Below, piece after piece: positions 7,139 through 17,612 of a stretch of DNA of 64,000 bases. How positions within the stretch are numbered: position 1 is the first letter of the stretch; each line of letters opens with the position of its first letter. Source of the DNA: JANMCE01 sp031360915 (GTDB lineage: Bacteria; Actinomycetota; Acidimicrobiia; Acidimicrobiales; Ilumatobacteraceae). Under the pieces are notes generated by a model, which was not told the origin of the DNA, did no database searches, and worked only from the letters and a program-made list of their open reading frames with translations. Position numbers and translations under genes: made by a program. Location of the stretch: positions 4,215-68,214 of the forward strand of contig JANMCE010000123.1 of the NCBI GenBank assembly GCA_031360915.1. The letters run 5' to 3'.

Positions 7139-10100
7139 TCAGGTGGCGCGGCGGACCGAACGGGCGGCGAGGTGGTGGTCGGTACGGACGAGGGTGGCGA
7201 TGTCGGTGTCGACAGTGACCAGCGGGTCTGTGGTGCTGTGGGTCACCGCGAGTAGCAGCCAACCGGGGTCGGGCCAGGCAGGGCCGGCCAGATCAACTCC
7301 AAAGGACACCACCTGAGGTGAGAGCGGCTCGAGGCTGCGGCGGGAGCGGCGGGCTGGTTGGGTTGGGTCGAGATAACTCCAGTCCGCGTTTAGCCAGGCT
7401 CCCGTCGGGGCGCCCGAGGTGATATCGGCCACCAGACTGGCGGTCCAGCTAGCAGGCAGCGCGGCCAAACCGGCCAACTGGTGATCGCTGGAGAACGGTG
7501 TCTTCAGCACCGTGACCCACGAGTCGGCCGCTGCTACCGGTCGCCAATGACGGGAATGTGCGGCGACAAAAACCAACATCGGGCCATCCCCGGCGACGCA
7601 CGATGCGGCCTTGCCGGCTCGGGTATCGGGCTCGTCCTGCAAGAAGGCGGTGAGGTCGGTGAAGTCGGGCGGGTCATGATCGAAGGGCAGCCGGTTGCCG
7701 GCCAGTAGCACTTTCCAGATGGCCTCGGGGGTGGGATTCGCTCCCAACAGAATGGCGAGATCCTTCAATTCTGCGGCCAATGCGGCTGCCGTCCCCGGAC
7801 CCCAGGTGCCATCAACTCCCACGGCGCGACCGGCAGCTCGCAGGGCCGATTGCACCAGCCAGATGTGGAACTGTGACAACTTCGGCCCGATGGGGATGCC
7901 CGGAAACGGTGGCGGATCAGCGGTCGAGCTACGCCAGACCCGTACGTCCGGCGAACCATCCAACGGCAACGCGCCCCCGGTGAACGGATGGACGGCACCC
8001 GAGTCCGGGATGGCGCGACGGGCCGAATCGAACTTATGGGTGCGCAGATAGAGCGTTGGTCCTTGCGTGACGTCATCGAGCGCTAACTCCCACACACCGC
8101 GCGCCGAGGTTGCCGCTCGCAACAGCCGGTTCCCGGGGTCGGTCGCAGTGTTGCTGTAAATGGTGAGATCGGTAACGGCAGCTTCGGGCAGCCCGTCGGC
8201 GTAGTGGGTCCATACCCACGTGGGGGGCTGGCCGACACCGAAATCGCCAACGCCTTTCCACACCCCAGTGCTGCTGCCGGCGTACACAACGTTGCGATGG
8301 TCGGGGTCGACCACAAGGGTATAGATCGGTCCCGACATCTGCAGGCCTGTCGAAATCCAGTCGCTGACGCCGTTGTACCACCAGACGTTCACGGCCGTCG
8401 GCCCGACCCCTACCTTGCCGTTGGATGGGAGCGTGCCGACGTACATCGACCCGGTGGCGGGTTGATGCGGCGCGAACGAGATGGCCTGCAGGTCGGTCGG
8501 GATCTGGGGCGCCGGCGTGTCAGTGAAGTCGATAAAGAAGAAGACGTCAGGTTGCGACCATTTCCCCGCCGTTCGCTTCAAGTGGTAGAGGTTCGCGAGA
8601 CCCAGCACGTACAGCGAATCCTTGTCGGCCCACTTCACCATTCGGATCACATCGTCGAGATGATCCTGTTTTCGATTGGTGCCACCCGCGTAGGGGTCGG
8701 TGCCTGTTGGCAGAGTCACCCAGCCCGAGCGCGACCCCTTCTTCGCTTGGAGCCCGTCGTCGGTGTACCAGATCCGATCGGTGCCCACGGCGAGCTGCGT
8801 GGTCGACGCGGCGGCGTCGCCGATGATGCCCATCGAGCTGTAGAAGCCAGCCGCCTCCCTTTCCTTGGTTCGTACCCCGAGCGCCCATGTGAAGTCGGCC
8901 AGCGACAGGGAGAACGAGGGATTGGAGAACAGATCGAAATAGGTGAAGGTCTGCCCGGCATTCAACGAACGCCACCAACTCCCGTTGGTGTACTGGTGAT
9001 ACATGCGGCTTGGGGTTCGCGGGTCGATGGCCACACCACCGCCATCTCCGCCGTCGGCTTGCCGCCACGCCTCAGCGCTGAGGCGAAGCACCGTGCCGTT
9101 GTCCTGGGTGCCGGAAAGCACCACACCGTCGTGGGTGGCATGGTGGGCCAGGTAGGTCATTTCGGTGACGGCCAGGCCGCTGTTGACCGACCGGAAGGTG
9201 TGGCGATCCCCATCGTGACTGGAACGGAACACACCCCCGTCGCATCCAACCCACAGCACCGTTGGCAGGCCGGGCAGGAAACCAGGGACCCACGCCAGCA
9301 CCTGCACGTCGGGATGCACACCGAGGCCGACCCACCCGGGTCGATTTGGTGGCCCCGCCTGCGTAGTGCCGATGAACCGGTACGTGGCGCCGTCCTTGCG
9401 CACCCGGCCGGTGTACAGCGCGGCGTTGTCGGCGCCGGTTGGATCCTCGAGGCCCTGACCACCAACCGCAACGGTGTCATCCGTATCGGGACCGAGCGTC
9501 GGGCTGGCCGCGATAGCCATGTCATAGGACGCCTGCTTGCCAAAGATGTCCTTGTCGACGCCACGAACGACGTCGGCGTGGGTGCCCTCGATCCGCCAGA
9601 GTCGGGGCCCTTCGGCCACCGCGTAGAGAACCGGGTTGGCGATGCCCTTGCGGGCCGCCGCCAGAGTCATGCGACCGATACCGATCTTGGGTTCGATGCC
9701 CTTGGCTGACTTAGGGAGTGTGATGTTCTGCCAGGAGCCGGCATCGCCCGTGAGGCTGAACCGTAGGATCCCGCTGCGCTCCGAGGCGTACAGGATCTGG
9801 GTACCGACTCCAGTTGAAACCACCAGCACGTCGGCGAGACCCACGTTGGTGGCCGGCTTCTTCGCCCCTGTTGGAAGGGTATCGACCCGATGCCAGGTGG
9901 GCGTCGGCGTGGGGTCGCGGCGGTACAGGTCCTCGCCGGTGGCCGCCCATACCCGCCCGTCAACCACGGTATCGACGGCCAATCGAGCGACGAAGGTGCC
10001 CTCAACCCCCGGTCCGGTCTCAAGCGTCCAGGGGTCGGCATCGGGGCCGCCGTTACGCACCTGGTCGACTGGACCGACGGCTCGCCGGATACCGATGCCG

Positions 10101-10591
10101 CTCATACTGACCTCACCGAAGCCACTGCGGCGCCCCGGCTGCTCACCGGTGGCCGCGTACACGATATCTTTGGATGCATCGCCGGACGGGTCAAACTGCA
10201 CCGCGAGGGCACCAATGGCCAGCGCGTCAGCCTCGCGGAGGGTGCCACTGAGATCGGGGGTGGAGGCATAGGTATCGAGGCACAGCCAGGTGGCGCCGCC
10301 GTCATCGGTGTACCAAACCCCGCCCAGCGCGGCGCCGATGTAGGCCCGCTGCCCGTCGTCGGAGGCTGCGATAGCCCGCACCCGACCCGAAACGGTGGGC
10401 TGCCCGAACCCGGTGCCGCGCACCACGCCGACCGGTCCGAGGGGCACCCATTGATCGGCGGCGGCATCGTTGCCGTCTGGCTGATTGTTGCGCACGACCG
10501 TGCCCGACGCCTCGACCTTCACCCGGCGGGGCCGACCGGGGGGCGCCTCACTTTCGCTGGAGAAGCGACCGGAAATCCAGGCGTTCGTCAT
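7139..10591 (-). CDS. 1150-aa beta-propeller (BNR/VPS10-like) protein with PG-binding-like domain
   Basis: The ATG at 10591 overlaps the TGA of the upstream gene (ATGA), which fixes the start; the frame stays open 50 codons further but that stretch is low-complexity Arg/Gly. Residues about 60-830 are repeated propeller blades with Asp-box-like motifs (YIGAALGGVWYTDDGGATW, VLWVGCDGGVFRSSHDGD, VVYAGSSTGVWKG), as in sialidase and sortilin-type propellers. Near residue 950-985 the segment VQSALRAAGRAVGVDGTWGP plus GTAAALAAEL resembles a peptidoglycan-binding helical repeat. No signal peptide or transmembrane helix. Sialidase catalysis is not supported, because the Arg triad is not evident; a binding or scaffold role is inferred. 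Last gene of the coupled operon. Confidence 0.85.
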   Translation of the reverse strand: MTNAWISGRFSSESEAPPGRPRRVKVEASGTVVRNNQPDGNDAAADQWVPLGPVGVVRGTGFGQPTVSGRVRAIAASDDGQRAYIGAALGGVWYTDDGGATWLCLDTYASTPDLSGTLREADALAIGALAVQFDPSGDASKDIVYAATGEQPGRRSGFGEVSMSGIGIRRAVGPVDQVRNGGPDADPWTLETGPGVEGTFVARLAVDTVVDGRVWAATGEDLYRRDPTPTPTWHRVDTLPTGAKKPATNVGLADVLVVSTGVGTQILYASERSGILRFSLTGDAGSWQNITLPKSAKGIEPKIGIGRMTLAAARKGIANPVLYAVAEGPRLWRIEGTHADVVRGVDKDIFGKQASYDMAIAASPTLGPDTDDTVAVGGQGLEDPTGADNAALYTGRVRKDGATYRFIGTTQAGPPNRPGWVGLGVHPDVQVLAWVPGFLPGLPTVLWVGCDGGVFRSSHDGDRHTFRSVNSGLAVTEMTYLAHHATHDGVVLSGTQDNGTVLRLSAEAWRQADGGDGGGVAIDPRTPSRMYHQYTNGSWWRSLNAGQTFTYFDLFSNPSFSLSLADFTWALGVRTKEREAAGFYSSMGIIGDAAASTTQLAVGTDRIWYTDDGLQAKKGSRSGWVTLPTGTDPYAGGTNRKQDHLDDVIRMVKWADKDSLYVLGLANLYHLKRTAGKWSQPDVFFFIDFTDTPAPQIPTDLQAISFAPHQPATGSMYVGTLPSNGKVGVGPTAVNVWWYNGVSDWISTGLQMSGPIYTLVVDPDHRNVVYAGSSTGVWKGVGDFGVGQPPTWVWTHYADGLPEAAVTDLTIYSNTATDPGNRLLRAATSARGVWELALDDVTQGPTLYLRTHKFDSARRAIPDSGAVHPFTGGALPLDGSPDVRVWRSSTADPPPFPGIPIGPKLSQFHIWLVQSALRAAGRAVGVDGTWGPGTAAALAAELKDLAILLGANPTPEAIWKVLLAGNRLPFDHDPPDFTDLTAFLQDEPDTRAGKAASCVAGDGPMLVFVAAHSRHWRPVAAADSWVTVLKTPFSSDHQLAGLAALPASWTASLVADITSGAPTGAWLNADWSYLDPTQPARRSRRSLEPLSPQVVSFGVDLAGPAWPDPGWLLLAVTHSTTDPLVTVDTDIATLVRTDHHLAARSVRRAT

Positions 10592-13500
10592 GCCCCACCG
10601 CCCGAACCGCCAGCGCCCGACCCGCCCGGGCCGCCGGTGTCGTCGACCGGCAGCACCCGAATCCAGCCCTCCTGCAGGTTGTGGGGTTGCTCGGGCAACA
10701 GCGCGGTCTGGCTCGAGGCCAAGATGGCGTCGTCTTTCCACGTGAGCGGTGTGTCGCGCCGGGTGAAGACCTGCTTGTCACCTAACCCGGTCACCCGTGG
10801 CATGCGGATGCCCGTCGGGTCGACCAGCACCGGACCCACCCGGAACGAGGGGGACAGTTTGGTGAGCGTGTCGTGGAACCAGTCCCGGGCCAGGGCCAGC
10901 GACTTGCGAGGCAGCACCCCGCTGGTGGCGTGCACCTTGCCACCCGGTGCCATCAGCAGAGTGAGGCGCACCGTCTGCTCGGGACGAACCGCCACCGAGG
11001 ATTCGGCCGCGATGTATGGATGGGTAATGGCCCGGGCGTCCGGGGGCAGTTGCGAGCCGCGTCCGAACACCGAGAGTTGGCCCTGCATCCGCCCGCTGCG
11101 ACGGGCCAGACTGCGAATCTCGGGAGCGACGGCCTGCACCCGGGAGTAGTCGTCGTCGACGGCGTAGGCCAATAAGCCGTCGTCGGTGCGGGTGAGTTCG
11201 CCCAGCCGGACCGCGATGGCCTTGGAACGTAGGTCCCGGTAGGCGGCGGCTCGGGCGTCGCGATCCGCCTGGGAGGGATAAGACAGCTCGTCAAGGTCGT
11301 CCAGCACATCGAGGCGCAGGGTGGCGCGCACCACCGCGATGGGTCGACCGACCAGACCGGCCACCGCACCCGAGCCGATCGAACCAAGGGGGTCGGTGGT
11401 CCACAGTGTCGTGTCGATGGCTCGCAACAACGCGCTCAGCGCACTGTCGGGCTGGGTGTCGGCGTCGGGGCCGTTGCGCACCGTGGCGTCCGTCGAGATG
11501 AGGCCGACCGCTAGGCGGGTGAGGTGGCGGGCCCCCGGATCGGGGCCGGGGTCGGGTGGCCCGCCGATGGGACCAGTACGGCCAGGTGCCCCCTCCCACA
11601 TCACCGTGCCGGTGATGGGGTCATGCATGAGTTGGCCGAGCGAGAACCCCGACGCATCGAAGAATTCGAGTGCCTCATCGACATGATCGGGCAGCAGCCA
11701 GCCGGCCACCGGGCTGATAGCCAGGTCCGGATGTTGCTGGTCGATACGGGCATCGACTTCGACGGTGCCGTCGGCCGGGCGAGGGTCGACGAAGCGGAAG
11801 TTCAGGCGGGCCGGACGCTGCCACCGAGGGGCCAGCGTGAGGGTCGGCGCACCGTCGGGATGATCGATCGTGTCGGCCATCTCGGCCCGAGCCAATACCG
11901 CGTCGGGCACGTCGAGGAAGCGCCCGAACGCATCCACGATACGCAGCCGCTTCACGGTGGCTTTCCCGCCGGCCAGCAGCAACGGCAGACCCAACGCCCG
12001 CGGTTTGGCGTCACCGTTGCCGTCGCTGTCCTGCAGGGTGCCATCGGTCTTGATGCGCAGGCGGGTGGCATCGTGCGGATCTAGGCCCAACAGCACTTCG
12101 CGCACCCCGCGCAACGACGCGGCCACCACGTCGGTACCCGGGGCTGCGGCGACGGCAGCGGCCAATTCGCCCTCGCGGCGGTCGCTGACCTGGCCCACCT
12201 TGGCCACGTCGCGTTGGCGTTCCTCCTCCAGCCACTTTGTGATTTCGGCGGCCAACGCCGGCGCAGCCGAGCCGGTCAAAAGCGACCGGCCGACCACAGC
12301 CACGGACCTGCTGCCGGTGGCCGTCAGGCCGTCTTTGGGCGCGGTGTCGATCTGGCCAAGATCCCAGCCATCGAGGCGGTCATCGACGGCCAGATCGAGT
12401 TCCCAGTCGCACCACAACGGAACCCAGGCCTGAGCCCACCTTGTCCAACCGACCGGCGACATGTCCTCCCCCTGACCGACCGACGCGGGTCGAAGCGCGT
12501 CCCGCACGTGGTGGTCGAGCACGGGTTCGATCTCCCGGCCCGTCGGATGAAAGGCGTAGCGCAAGGTCATCTCGGCCCGCACCCGATTGCCGACGGCCTG
12601 CAACGGCAACCGCTGACCCTCGGCCGACCAGATCGAAATTTCCTGCCAGCGGTACGGATCGAACAACACCGCCTCCTGCAGCAGCAGATCCATTTCCGGC
12701 GGGATTGACCCGGAGCCGAACGACCGCAGCCCAGGAGGCACATGCCGGCTAGCCACCACGCCTTCCAGACCTCGGGCGATGCCACTGGGCAACCGGCAGC
12801 CGAGGAGCTGCCCCGGGTCATGGTTGCGGTCGCCGCCGTGGCGCAACGAACGGTGCGCGTGTCGCACCAGCACCGTCAGGTCGGCCGGGACGAAGTAGCG
12901 CGGCTGGCTGGCCGGAACGTCACGAAACGATCGGGGAGGGCGCGGCGCCTTCACCTGACCATAACGCTGGGAAAGATCGGCAGCCTGCACCGCTGCGTAG
13001 TCCCGGGACACCAATTCCACTCGATGCTTGAGACGAGCCGCGCCCAACTGCGACCCCGTGGACGGCGCAATGGGTGAGGCTGTGGGGGCCGGTCGGTCGG
13101 TGTCGGTCGGCGTCATGATGTCGCCTTGGGCGATGCGGTCGGGCGTGGCTTTCACCCCGGCCGAGGTGCCCACGAAGGTGGACCCGTGACGGTATTCGTC
13201 GATGGCGACCAAGCCGCCGGCCGCGTCGATGGTGGGTAGGAGACCACCAGCGAACGCGGCCAGGACTTGCTCAGACGATCGGCGCTGTTCATTGGTGCCG
13301 TCGGCCAACATGGCGGCCAGCGCCGCCGACGGGGTGGGCCCGACGGCGATTTCGACATCATCGACGTTGGGTGCCAAGTCACGTTCCACCTTCAACCGCA
13401 CCCCGAATACCGCGCCGTGTACCACCGTCTGGCGAGGGGCGTTCGGCTTGTCGTGGACGAACAGCGTCGCGTCATCCTGGAGGAATCGGGACGACGCCAT

Positions 13501-14496
13501 CATCACCGACGCAGCGGGATCGGCGGTGACCGGGTCAGCCGTGAGCCGGTCGACCGAAGCCGCACGGGCCGCATATCCCGCGCCCAACGGGGCGGCCGAC
13601 TTCAGTCGCAGGGCACCCCGGCGGGCGGCACCACTACCCCGCTGGTCGGCATCATCGGTGACGCCTTCGGGCACCGGAGCCAACCAACCCAGCCATTGGG
13701 TGCGGTCCTTGTACCGACCGAGCGAGGTGACGTCATGCAGCGGATCGATGGCCGGATCCGACCACCATCCCGCCACCAGGTACGACACCCGAAGCGAGTC
13801 GAGCGTTGTCGGGTCGAGATCGGCCAGGTCATCGTGGAACGCGAATCGGTCGATGACTGCGTCGTAGGTGGCCGCCCAGGCCACGTCGCCGCCCGCCACC
13901 GCCGTCAAGGTTTCTCGGCTGATGTAGCGCCTGCCACTCGCTCCCGTTCGGGTGGTGCCGGGCGCCGGCGCCGGCAGCGGACCAGGCTCGCGCCAGCCGA
14001 GCAGGTCCTGGTGATCACCACGGTCGGCTTCCAACACCCACGAACGCACCACCTGGCTGCCGTGCACCAACCGGCCTACCACCCAGCGATCCGGCAGCGG
14101 GGGCAATCCGAGCGGGTTCCCGGCCGGGTGGGCCGTGTCGCGGGTCTTGCCGGCATCGCCCCGGGTGAGGCCATCGGGCATTGCCCAGTGCAGGTGGATG
14201 CCGGCGGCGCGACCGGTGGGGGCTCCGAAGGGTTCAGGCGGTATCGGCATCACCTCGGCCCTCTCGGTACCGGGCACGGTGATCGGCACAACCGTTTCGG
14301 TCGGCACGATCGCCACGGTGTCGCCCGGCCCGACGACCAAGGCCTGTACGTCCATGGGCACGACCAGGCGGGTGTCTCGGGGCAGGTGGCTGTCCCAGGT
14401 GCCGATCGCCGAGATCGAGAGATCGGTTCGTACCAGCGCGGCGTAGCGGGGTGAGGCCACCACTTTCTTGAGCAGTTCGGGGTCGACACCAGCCAT
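10588..14496 (-). CDS. Giant-operon hypothetical protein, 1302 aa
   Basis: Large soluble protein with no signal peptide. The N-terminus contains AGIHLHWAMPDGLTRG (about residue 105) and the phrase LPPLPDRWVVGRLVHG, a combination I associate with a conserved family of large uncharacterised proteins, usually beside homologues of the two genes upstream; the function is not known to me. The rest mixes long beta-rich stretches with Ala-rich helices (residues about 740-800). The ATG at 14496 lies 3 nt after the preceding stop and its AAGGAGG ribosome binding site is inside the upstream gene's last codons. It overlaps the propeller gene by ATGA. Confidence 0.8.
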   Translation of the reverse strand: MAGVDPELLKKVVASPRYAALVRTDLSISAIGTWDSHLPRDTRLVVPMDVQALVVGPGDTVAIVPTETVVPITVPGTERAEVMPIPPEPFGAPTGRAAGIHLHWAMPDGLTRGDAGKTRDTAHPAGNPLGLPPLPDRWVVGRLVHGSQVVRSWVLEADRGDHQDLLGWREPGPLPAPAPGTTRTGASGRRYISRETLTAVAGGDVAWAATYDAVIDRFAFHDDLADLDPTTLDSLRVSYLVAGWWSDPAIDPLHDVTSLGRYKDRTQWLGWLAPVPEGVTDDADQRGSGAARRGALRLKSAAPLGAGYAARAASVDRLTADPVTADPAASVMMASSRFLQDDATLFVHDKPNAPRQTVVHGAVFGVRLKVERDLAPNVDDVEIAVGPTPSAALAAMLADGTNEQRRSSEQVLAAFAGGLLPTIDAAGGLVAIDEYRHGSTFVGTSAGVKATPDRIAQGDIMTPTDTDRPAPTASPIAPSTGSQLGAARLKHRVELVSRDYAAVQAADLSQRYGQVKAPRPPRSFRDVPASQPRYFVPADLTVLVRHAHRSLRHGGDRNHDPGQLLGCRLPSGIARGLEGVVASRHVPPGLRSFGSGSIPPEMDLLLQEAVLFDPYRWQEISIWSAEGQRLPLQAVGNRVRAEMTLRYAFHPTGREIEPVLDHHVRDALRPASVGQGEDMSPVGWTRWAQAWVPLWCDWELDLAVDDRLDGWDLGQIDTAPKDGLTATGSRSVAVVGRSLLTGSAAPALAAEITKWLEEERQRDVAKVGQVSDRREGELAAAVAAAPGTDVVAASLRGVREVLLGLDPHDATRLRIKTDGTLQDSDGNGDAKPRALGLPLLLAGGKATVKRLRIVDAFGRFLDVPDAVLARAEMADTIDHPDGAPTLTLAPRWQRPARLNFRFVDPRPADGTVEVDARIDQQHPDLAISPVAGWLLPDHVDEALEFFDASGFSLGQLMHDPITGTVMWEGAPGRTGPIGGPPDPGPDPGARHLTRLAVGLISTDATVRNGPDADTQPDSALSALLRAIDTTLWTTDPLGSIGSGAVAGLVGRPIAVVRATLRLDVLDDLDELSYPSQADRDARAAAYRDLRSKAIAVRLGELTRTDDGLLAYAVDDDYSRVQAVAPEIRSLARRSGRMQGQLSVFGRGSQLPPDARAITHPYIAAESSVAVRPEQTVRLTLLMAPGGKVHATSGVLPRKSLALARDWFHDTLTKLSPSFRVGPVLVDPTGIRMPRVTGLGDKQVFTRRDTPLTWKDDAILASSQTALLPEQPHNLQEGWIRVLPVDDTGGPGGSGAGGSGGGA

Positions 14497-14499
14497 TGG

Positions 14500-15534
14500 T
14501 CAGCCTCCTTGGTTCCACTGCCGCAACACCGAGATTCCCACGGTGGGTTTGAACATTTGGGCGAACGTCAACACCTGACCACCCGAAACGGTTCCCTTGT
14601 CGGGGTCGCCGAAGACCTGACGGAACGGGAATTGCAGCATCTCGAGGGCGAATTCGGCGCTCTGCACTCCGGCGCCCTCAAAGTCGTTGACGTGGGTCGC
14701 GGTTTGCTGGGTGATGCGGCGAGCCAATTCGGTGATGTGAACCACACCGGGGGCCGAACGCCGGAACGGCACCTTCTTGGCCAGATCACCCGGCGGGCGC
14801 GGCTGTTGTTTGTCGAGGCGAACGGCTGTGAGCACGTTACGCAACGGGATGGTGGCGCCGGTGGTACCCGTGGCGTTCTCGGGCAGATCGACCCCGAATT
14901 GAATGCCCGATCGAGGTTCCTCGATATGCACCACTTCGGGGACACCATCGAACAGACAGAGCAGCACGGCCGGCGCAAGTCGTTCCAGACGCAACAATCG
15001 GATGCGATGCGGGTCGTCCTCGTTCACCAAGGCGTCATCCGCACCGACTTCGGCCGAGTAGGCCCGCACATGCAGATTCGGCCATCCCGACACGGCGCGG
15101 GAGCGAAGAATGAACCCCGTGATGGCGTGGGCTTCAGCCACCTCGGGACCGTTCTCGCCACCCACCACGCGCACTTGGCGCTCGGCCGAATCGACCTCAT
15201 TGCGGATGATGGTATGCAGGCTCTGCACCTGCTCGCGATCAAGGGTAGTGATGGTGCCGACCGACAACGCACCCTGCACCATGGCGTCGGTCCAGTCCCG
15301 ATCGACGTAGAAGAACCGGATGGATTCAGGCGGCAAAAGTTCACTGTCGGGCACCAGATGCGCGAACGGGACACCCTCGAGCAGGCGGACGCGGGCCAAC
15401 CAGGTGCGCACCAAATCGGGCAGCGCACCCCCGACCGGTTCGGCCCCCACCACGCCCACCCGATGATCAACGGCTTGGGCCGCGGCGGTGAAGACCAGCG
15501 GGTTGGTGACGAAGTGGGCGTACGTGCTGGCCAT
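14500..15534 (-). CDS. Giant-operon hypothetical protein, 344 aa
   Basis: A soluble 344-aa protein whose ATG shares a base with the upstream stop (TGATG), so it is translationally coupled. Visible features: a conserved-looking DLVRTWLARVRLLEGVPFAH segment, PPESIRFFYVDRDWTDAMVQ (about residue 70), and RQVRVVGGENGPEVAEAHAI. No known catalytic motif, signal peptide or membrane helix. Its fixed position between the 692- and 1302-aa genes suggests that it belongs to the same complex. Family not recognised beyond this context. Confidence 0.8.
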   Translation of the reverse strand: MASTYAHFVTNPLVFTAAAQAVDHRVGVVGAEPVGGALPDLVRTWLARVRLLEGVPFAHLVPDSELLPPESIRFFYVDRDWTDAMVQGALSVGTITTLDREQVQSLHTIIRNEVDSAERQVRVVGGENGPEVAEAHAITGFILRSRAVSGWPNLHVRAYSAEVGADDALVNEDDPHRIRLLRLERLAPAVLLCLFDGVPEVVHIEEPRSGIQFGVDLPENATGTTGATIPLRNVLTAVRLDKQQPRPPGDLAKKVPFRRSAPGVVHITELARRITQQTATHVNDFEGAGVQSAEFALEMLQFPFRQVFGDPDKGTVSGGQVLTFAQMFKPTVGISVLRQWNQGG

Positions 15535-17612
15535 CAGTTCCCCTCCCGCAACAAGATGTCGAGCGCATCAGGCTCAACGGTTCCACCCGGGTCCTGCGGC
15601 AGCACCGAGCCGGGCGGGGCCGGGTCGGGCAGCACCGAGCCGGGCAGCAGGCCGGGGGGTCGGCCGATACCGCGACTGAAGGCCGCCCGGGCCACATCGG
15701 TGGCGGCCTCGAGCACCGCCTGGCGCAGGGGCCCCAGCAGATCCTGCGCCTTTTCCGCCAGATCACGGAACTGGTCGTCATTGCGTGCGACCGGCACCTC
15801 GACCGAGCCGAGTCGACGCTGCGCCTCGGGGAAGATCAGGTCCTTCACCATCTCGGGGCGCAGACCGAAGCCAGTCGCCAGCAGTTCGATCGGATCGTTG
15901 TCATCGATCCCTTCGATCGGCACGCCGGGTTCGATCAACGGCCGTGTCCGACCGAGCCGAGCGGCGCCATTAGACCCGAGGTTGGCGATGACGTCGTGGC
16001 TCACCCGGGCTGCGAAGCCACGGGTTACGTCGTCGAACCCGAGGTGATTGAGCCCGGCGTGGCCCGCGGCCATGGTGGCCCGGTGAGACTCGTCGAACCC
16101 GTCCTTGCGCCAGGTCAAGAGGGCGGCGACCACGCTCGGCTCGGCCAGCGCCAGCAGTCGACCGATCTCGAACCCGGTGGCAGCGCCGAGGTTTTCCCGA
16201 CCGTCGGGGCCAACTCGGCGAAGCTGGTCACTGGTGTGGGCCAAGGGCAGCGGCTTGCCCGCCTCAGGTTCCTGACGCACTGTCGGGCGCGGTACCAATG
16301 GACCGCGATACCAGACGGTGGTCGGTTCTCCTTCCCGGGTGACGTGGTCAAGCGATATGTGGCCGGTGTCGAGCACCTCGGGCGGCTTTCGAGTGGCGGG
16401 GGGCGGTGCCTTCTCCCCCGGCTTGGTAGGGGCAATATCGGGCAGGGTCCCGATCATGCCGACGTCGAGACCCTGCATCAGGGACTGGAAGTCGCCCGCT
16501 CCGACACAGGTGAACTCCCAGTGAGCCAGCACGGGAAAGGTGTACTTGGCGATGAGCGGCGCAATGATCGACAGGTCGATGTTGTGCATCGCACCGACCA
16601 GATGGGCGGTGTAGGTCGCGGTGGCCGTGGTACCCGAACTTGGATTAACCGGTTGGGTATGCGGGTTCGACCAGGCATCTACCGAGGTGAACGCCCGGAC
16701 CGCGGTGACCCCTCGCTCGACCACCGCGGCCTCGACCACTGAGGCCACGCCGGGCATAGCATCGCTAGCGCTGATGCCAAGCCAGGCGGGTACGTCCGAC
16801 TGGTAGGCCACGTCGGGATAGTGACCGGCGTACGAGAGCTGGTCGATGTGGGCGATCACGTCCGGGTACACGTAGATCTTGTCGAACTGATCATCGAACA
16901 ACGCCTCGTGCGTGCGCAGCTTGTCGTACTGGCCTTCCACCGAGATCAGGCAGGCCCGATACCGCACGCCCGGCTGCGGCAGACGGTTGCCGATGACCAC
17001 CGCCATCCACCCGTCGTCGTCACCGAGGGCCAACTCGGTATCGGCCAGGTCGACCTCGCGTACATGGGCGAGCAGCGGGAGTTCCGCCTGCGACGGGAAG
17101 ACCTCATCCACCACGTCCTGGGTGACGATGATGCGATCGCCCCGATCGACGTCGTTACGGCCCTCAAGCACCACCCCCGGCGTCACACATTCGGCCACCG
17201 GTTTGCCCGACTCAAAGGTGCACTCGCCGTCGGCCAGCAGCACCAGTGCCATCCACGGCACTAAGCGCTGCGCGCTGTTCGGGTCCATCGACACCGCCTT
17301 GCCGTCGAGTTCTCGTTCCCACGGCAAGGTGCGCCGCTTCAAGACGATCTGGGGGAGGCGGGAACTGAACGCGCCCTGCGACGCGTTCGGCGGGAAGGTG
17401 GAAAGCACCTGGTCGGGGGGCAACAGAAACCGCGGGGCGGTCACTTCGATGTGATAGTCGAGTGGGTCGATGTCGACGTCGAGCGCACCTCCCGGGTTCA
17501 CGGTTTGGGTGTCGCTGTGGATGTGTTGGCGCACCTCGACCACGTACGGCCCGGCGGGCACATCGGGGATGGCGTTGCTGTGCAGTACGAACTTGCCCGG
17601 AGTGATGGTCAC
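15534..17612 (-). CDS. Giant-operon hypothetical protein, 692 aa
   Basis: Start set to the GTG at 17612, which overlaps the upstream TGA (GTGA); the longer open frame to 17666 would give a Pro/Arg-rich leader inside the previous gene. The N-terminus TITPGKFVLHSNAIPDVPAG then PYVVEVRQHI looks like a beta-sandwich assembly domain; further on come TAPRFLLPPDQVLSTFPPN, LPQIVLKRRTLPWEREL and VPWMALVLLADGE, which I have seen only in uncharacterised proteins. No signal peptide. The C-terminus has a Pro-rich duplicated PPGSVLPQDPG/LPGSVLPDPA segment. Probable structural component; the function is unknown. Confidence 0.8.
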   Translation of the reverse strand: MTITPGKFVLHSNAIPDVPAGPYVVEVRQHIHSDTQTVNPGGALDVDIDPLDYHIEVTAPRFLLPPDQVLSTFPPNASQGAFSSRLPQIVLKRRTLPWERELDGKAVSMDPNSAQRLVPWMALVLLADGECTFESGKPVAECVTPGVVLEGRNDVDRGDRIIVTQDVVDEVFPSQAELPLLAHVREVDLADTELALGDDDGWMAVVIGNRLPQPGVRYRACLISVEGQYDKLRTHEALFDDQFDKIYVYPDVIAHIDQLSYAGHYPDVAYQSDVPAWLGISASDAMPGVASVVEAAVVERGVTAVRAFTSVDAWSNPHTQPVNPSSGTTATATYTAHLVGAMHNIDLSIIAPLIAKYTFPVLAHWEFTCVGAGDFQSLMQGLDVGMIGTLPDIAPTKPGEKAPPPATRKPPEVLDTGHISLDHVTREGEPTTVWYRGPLVPRPTVRQEPEAGKPLPLAHTSDQLRRVGPDGRENLGAATGFEIGRLLALAEPSVVAALLTWRKDGFDESHRATMAAGHAGLNHLGFDDVTRGFAARVSHDVIANLGSNGAARLGRTRPLIEPGVPIEGIDDNDPIELLATGFGLRPEMVKDLIFPEAQRRLGSVEVPVARNDDQFRDLAEKAQDLLGPLRQAVLEAATDVARAAFSRGIGRPPGLLPGSVLPDPAPPGSVLPQDPGGTVEPDALDILLREGN

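Noticed and set aside
8204..9709. 501-aa antisense ORF
   Set aside because: It is the antisense shadow of the propeller gene, with no domain; the same holds for the long antisense ORFs at 14509-16047, 13267-14454 and 19688-21397.
10592..10741. 50-residue N-terminal extension of the propeller protein
   Set aside because: The ATGA overlap at 10588-10591 fixes a later start; the extension is Arg/Gly-rich overlap with the previous gene.
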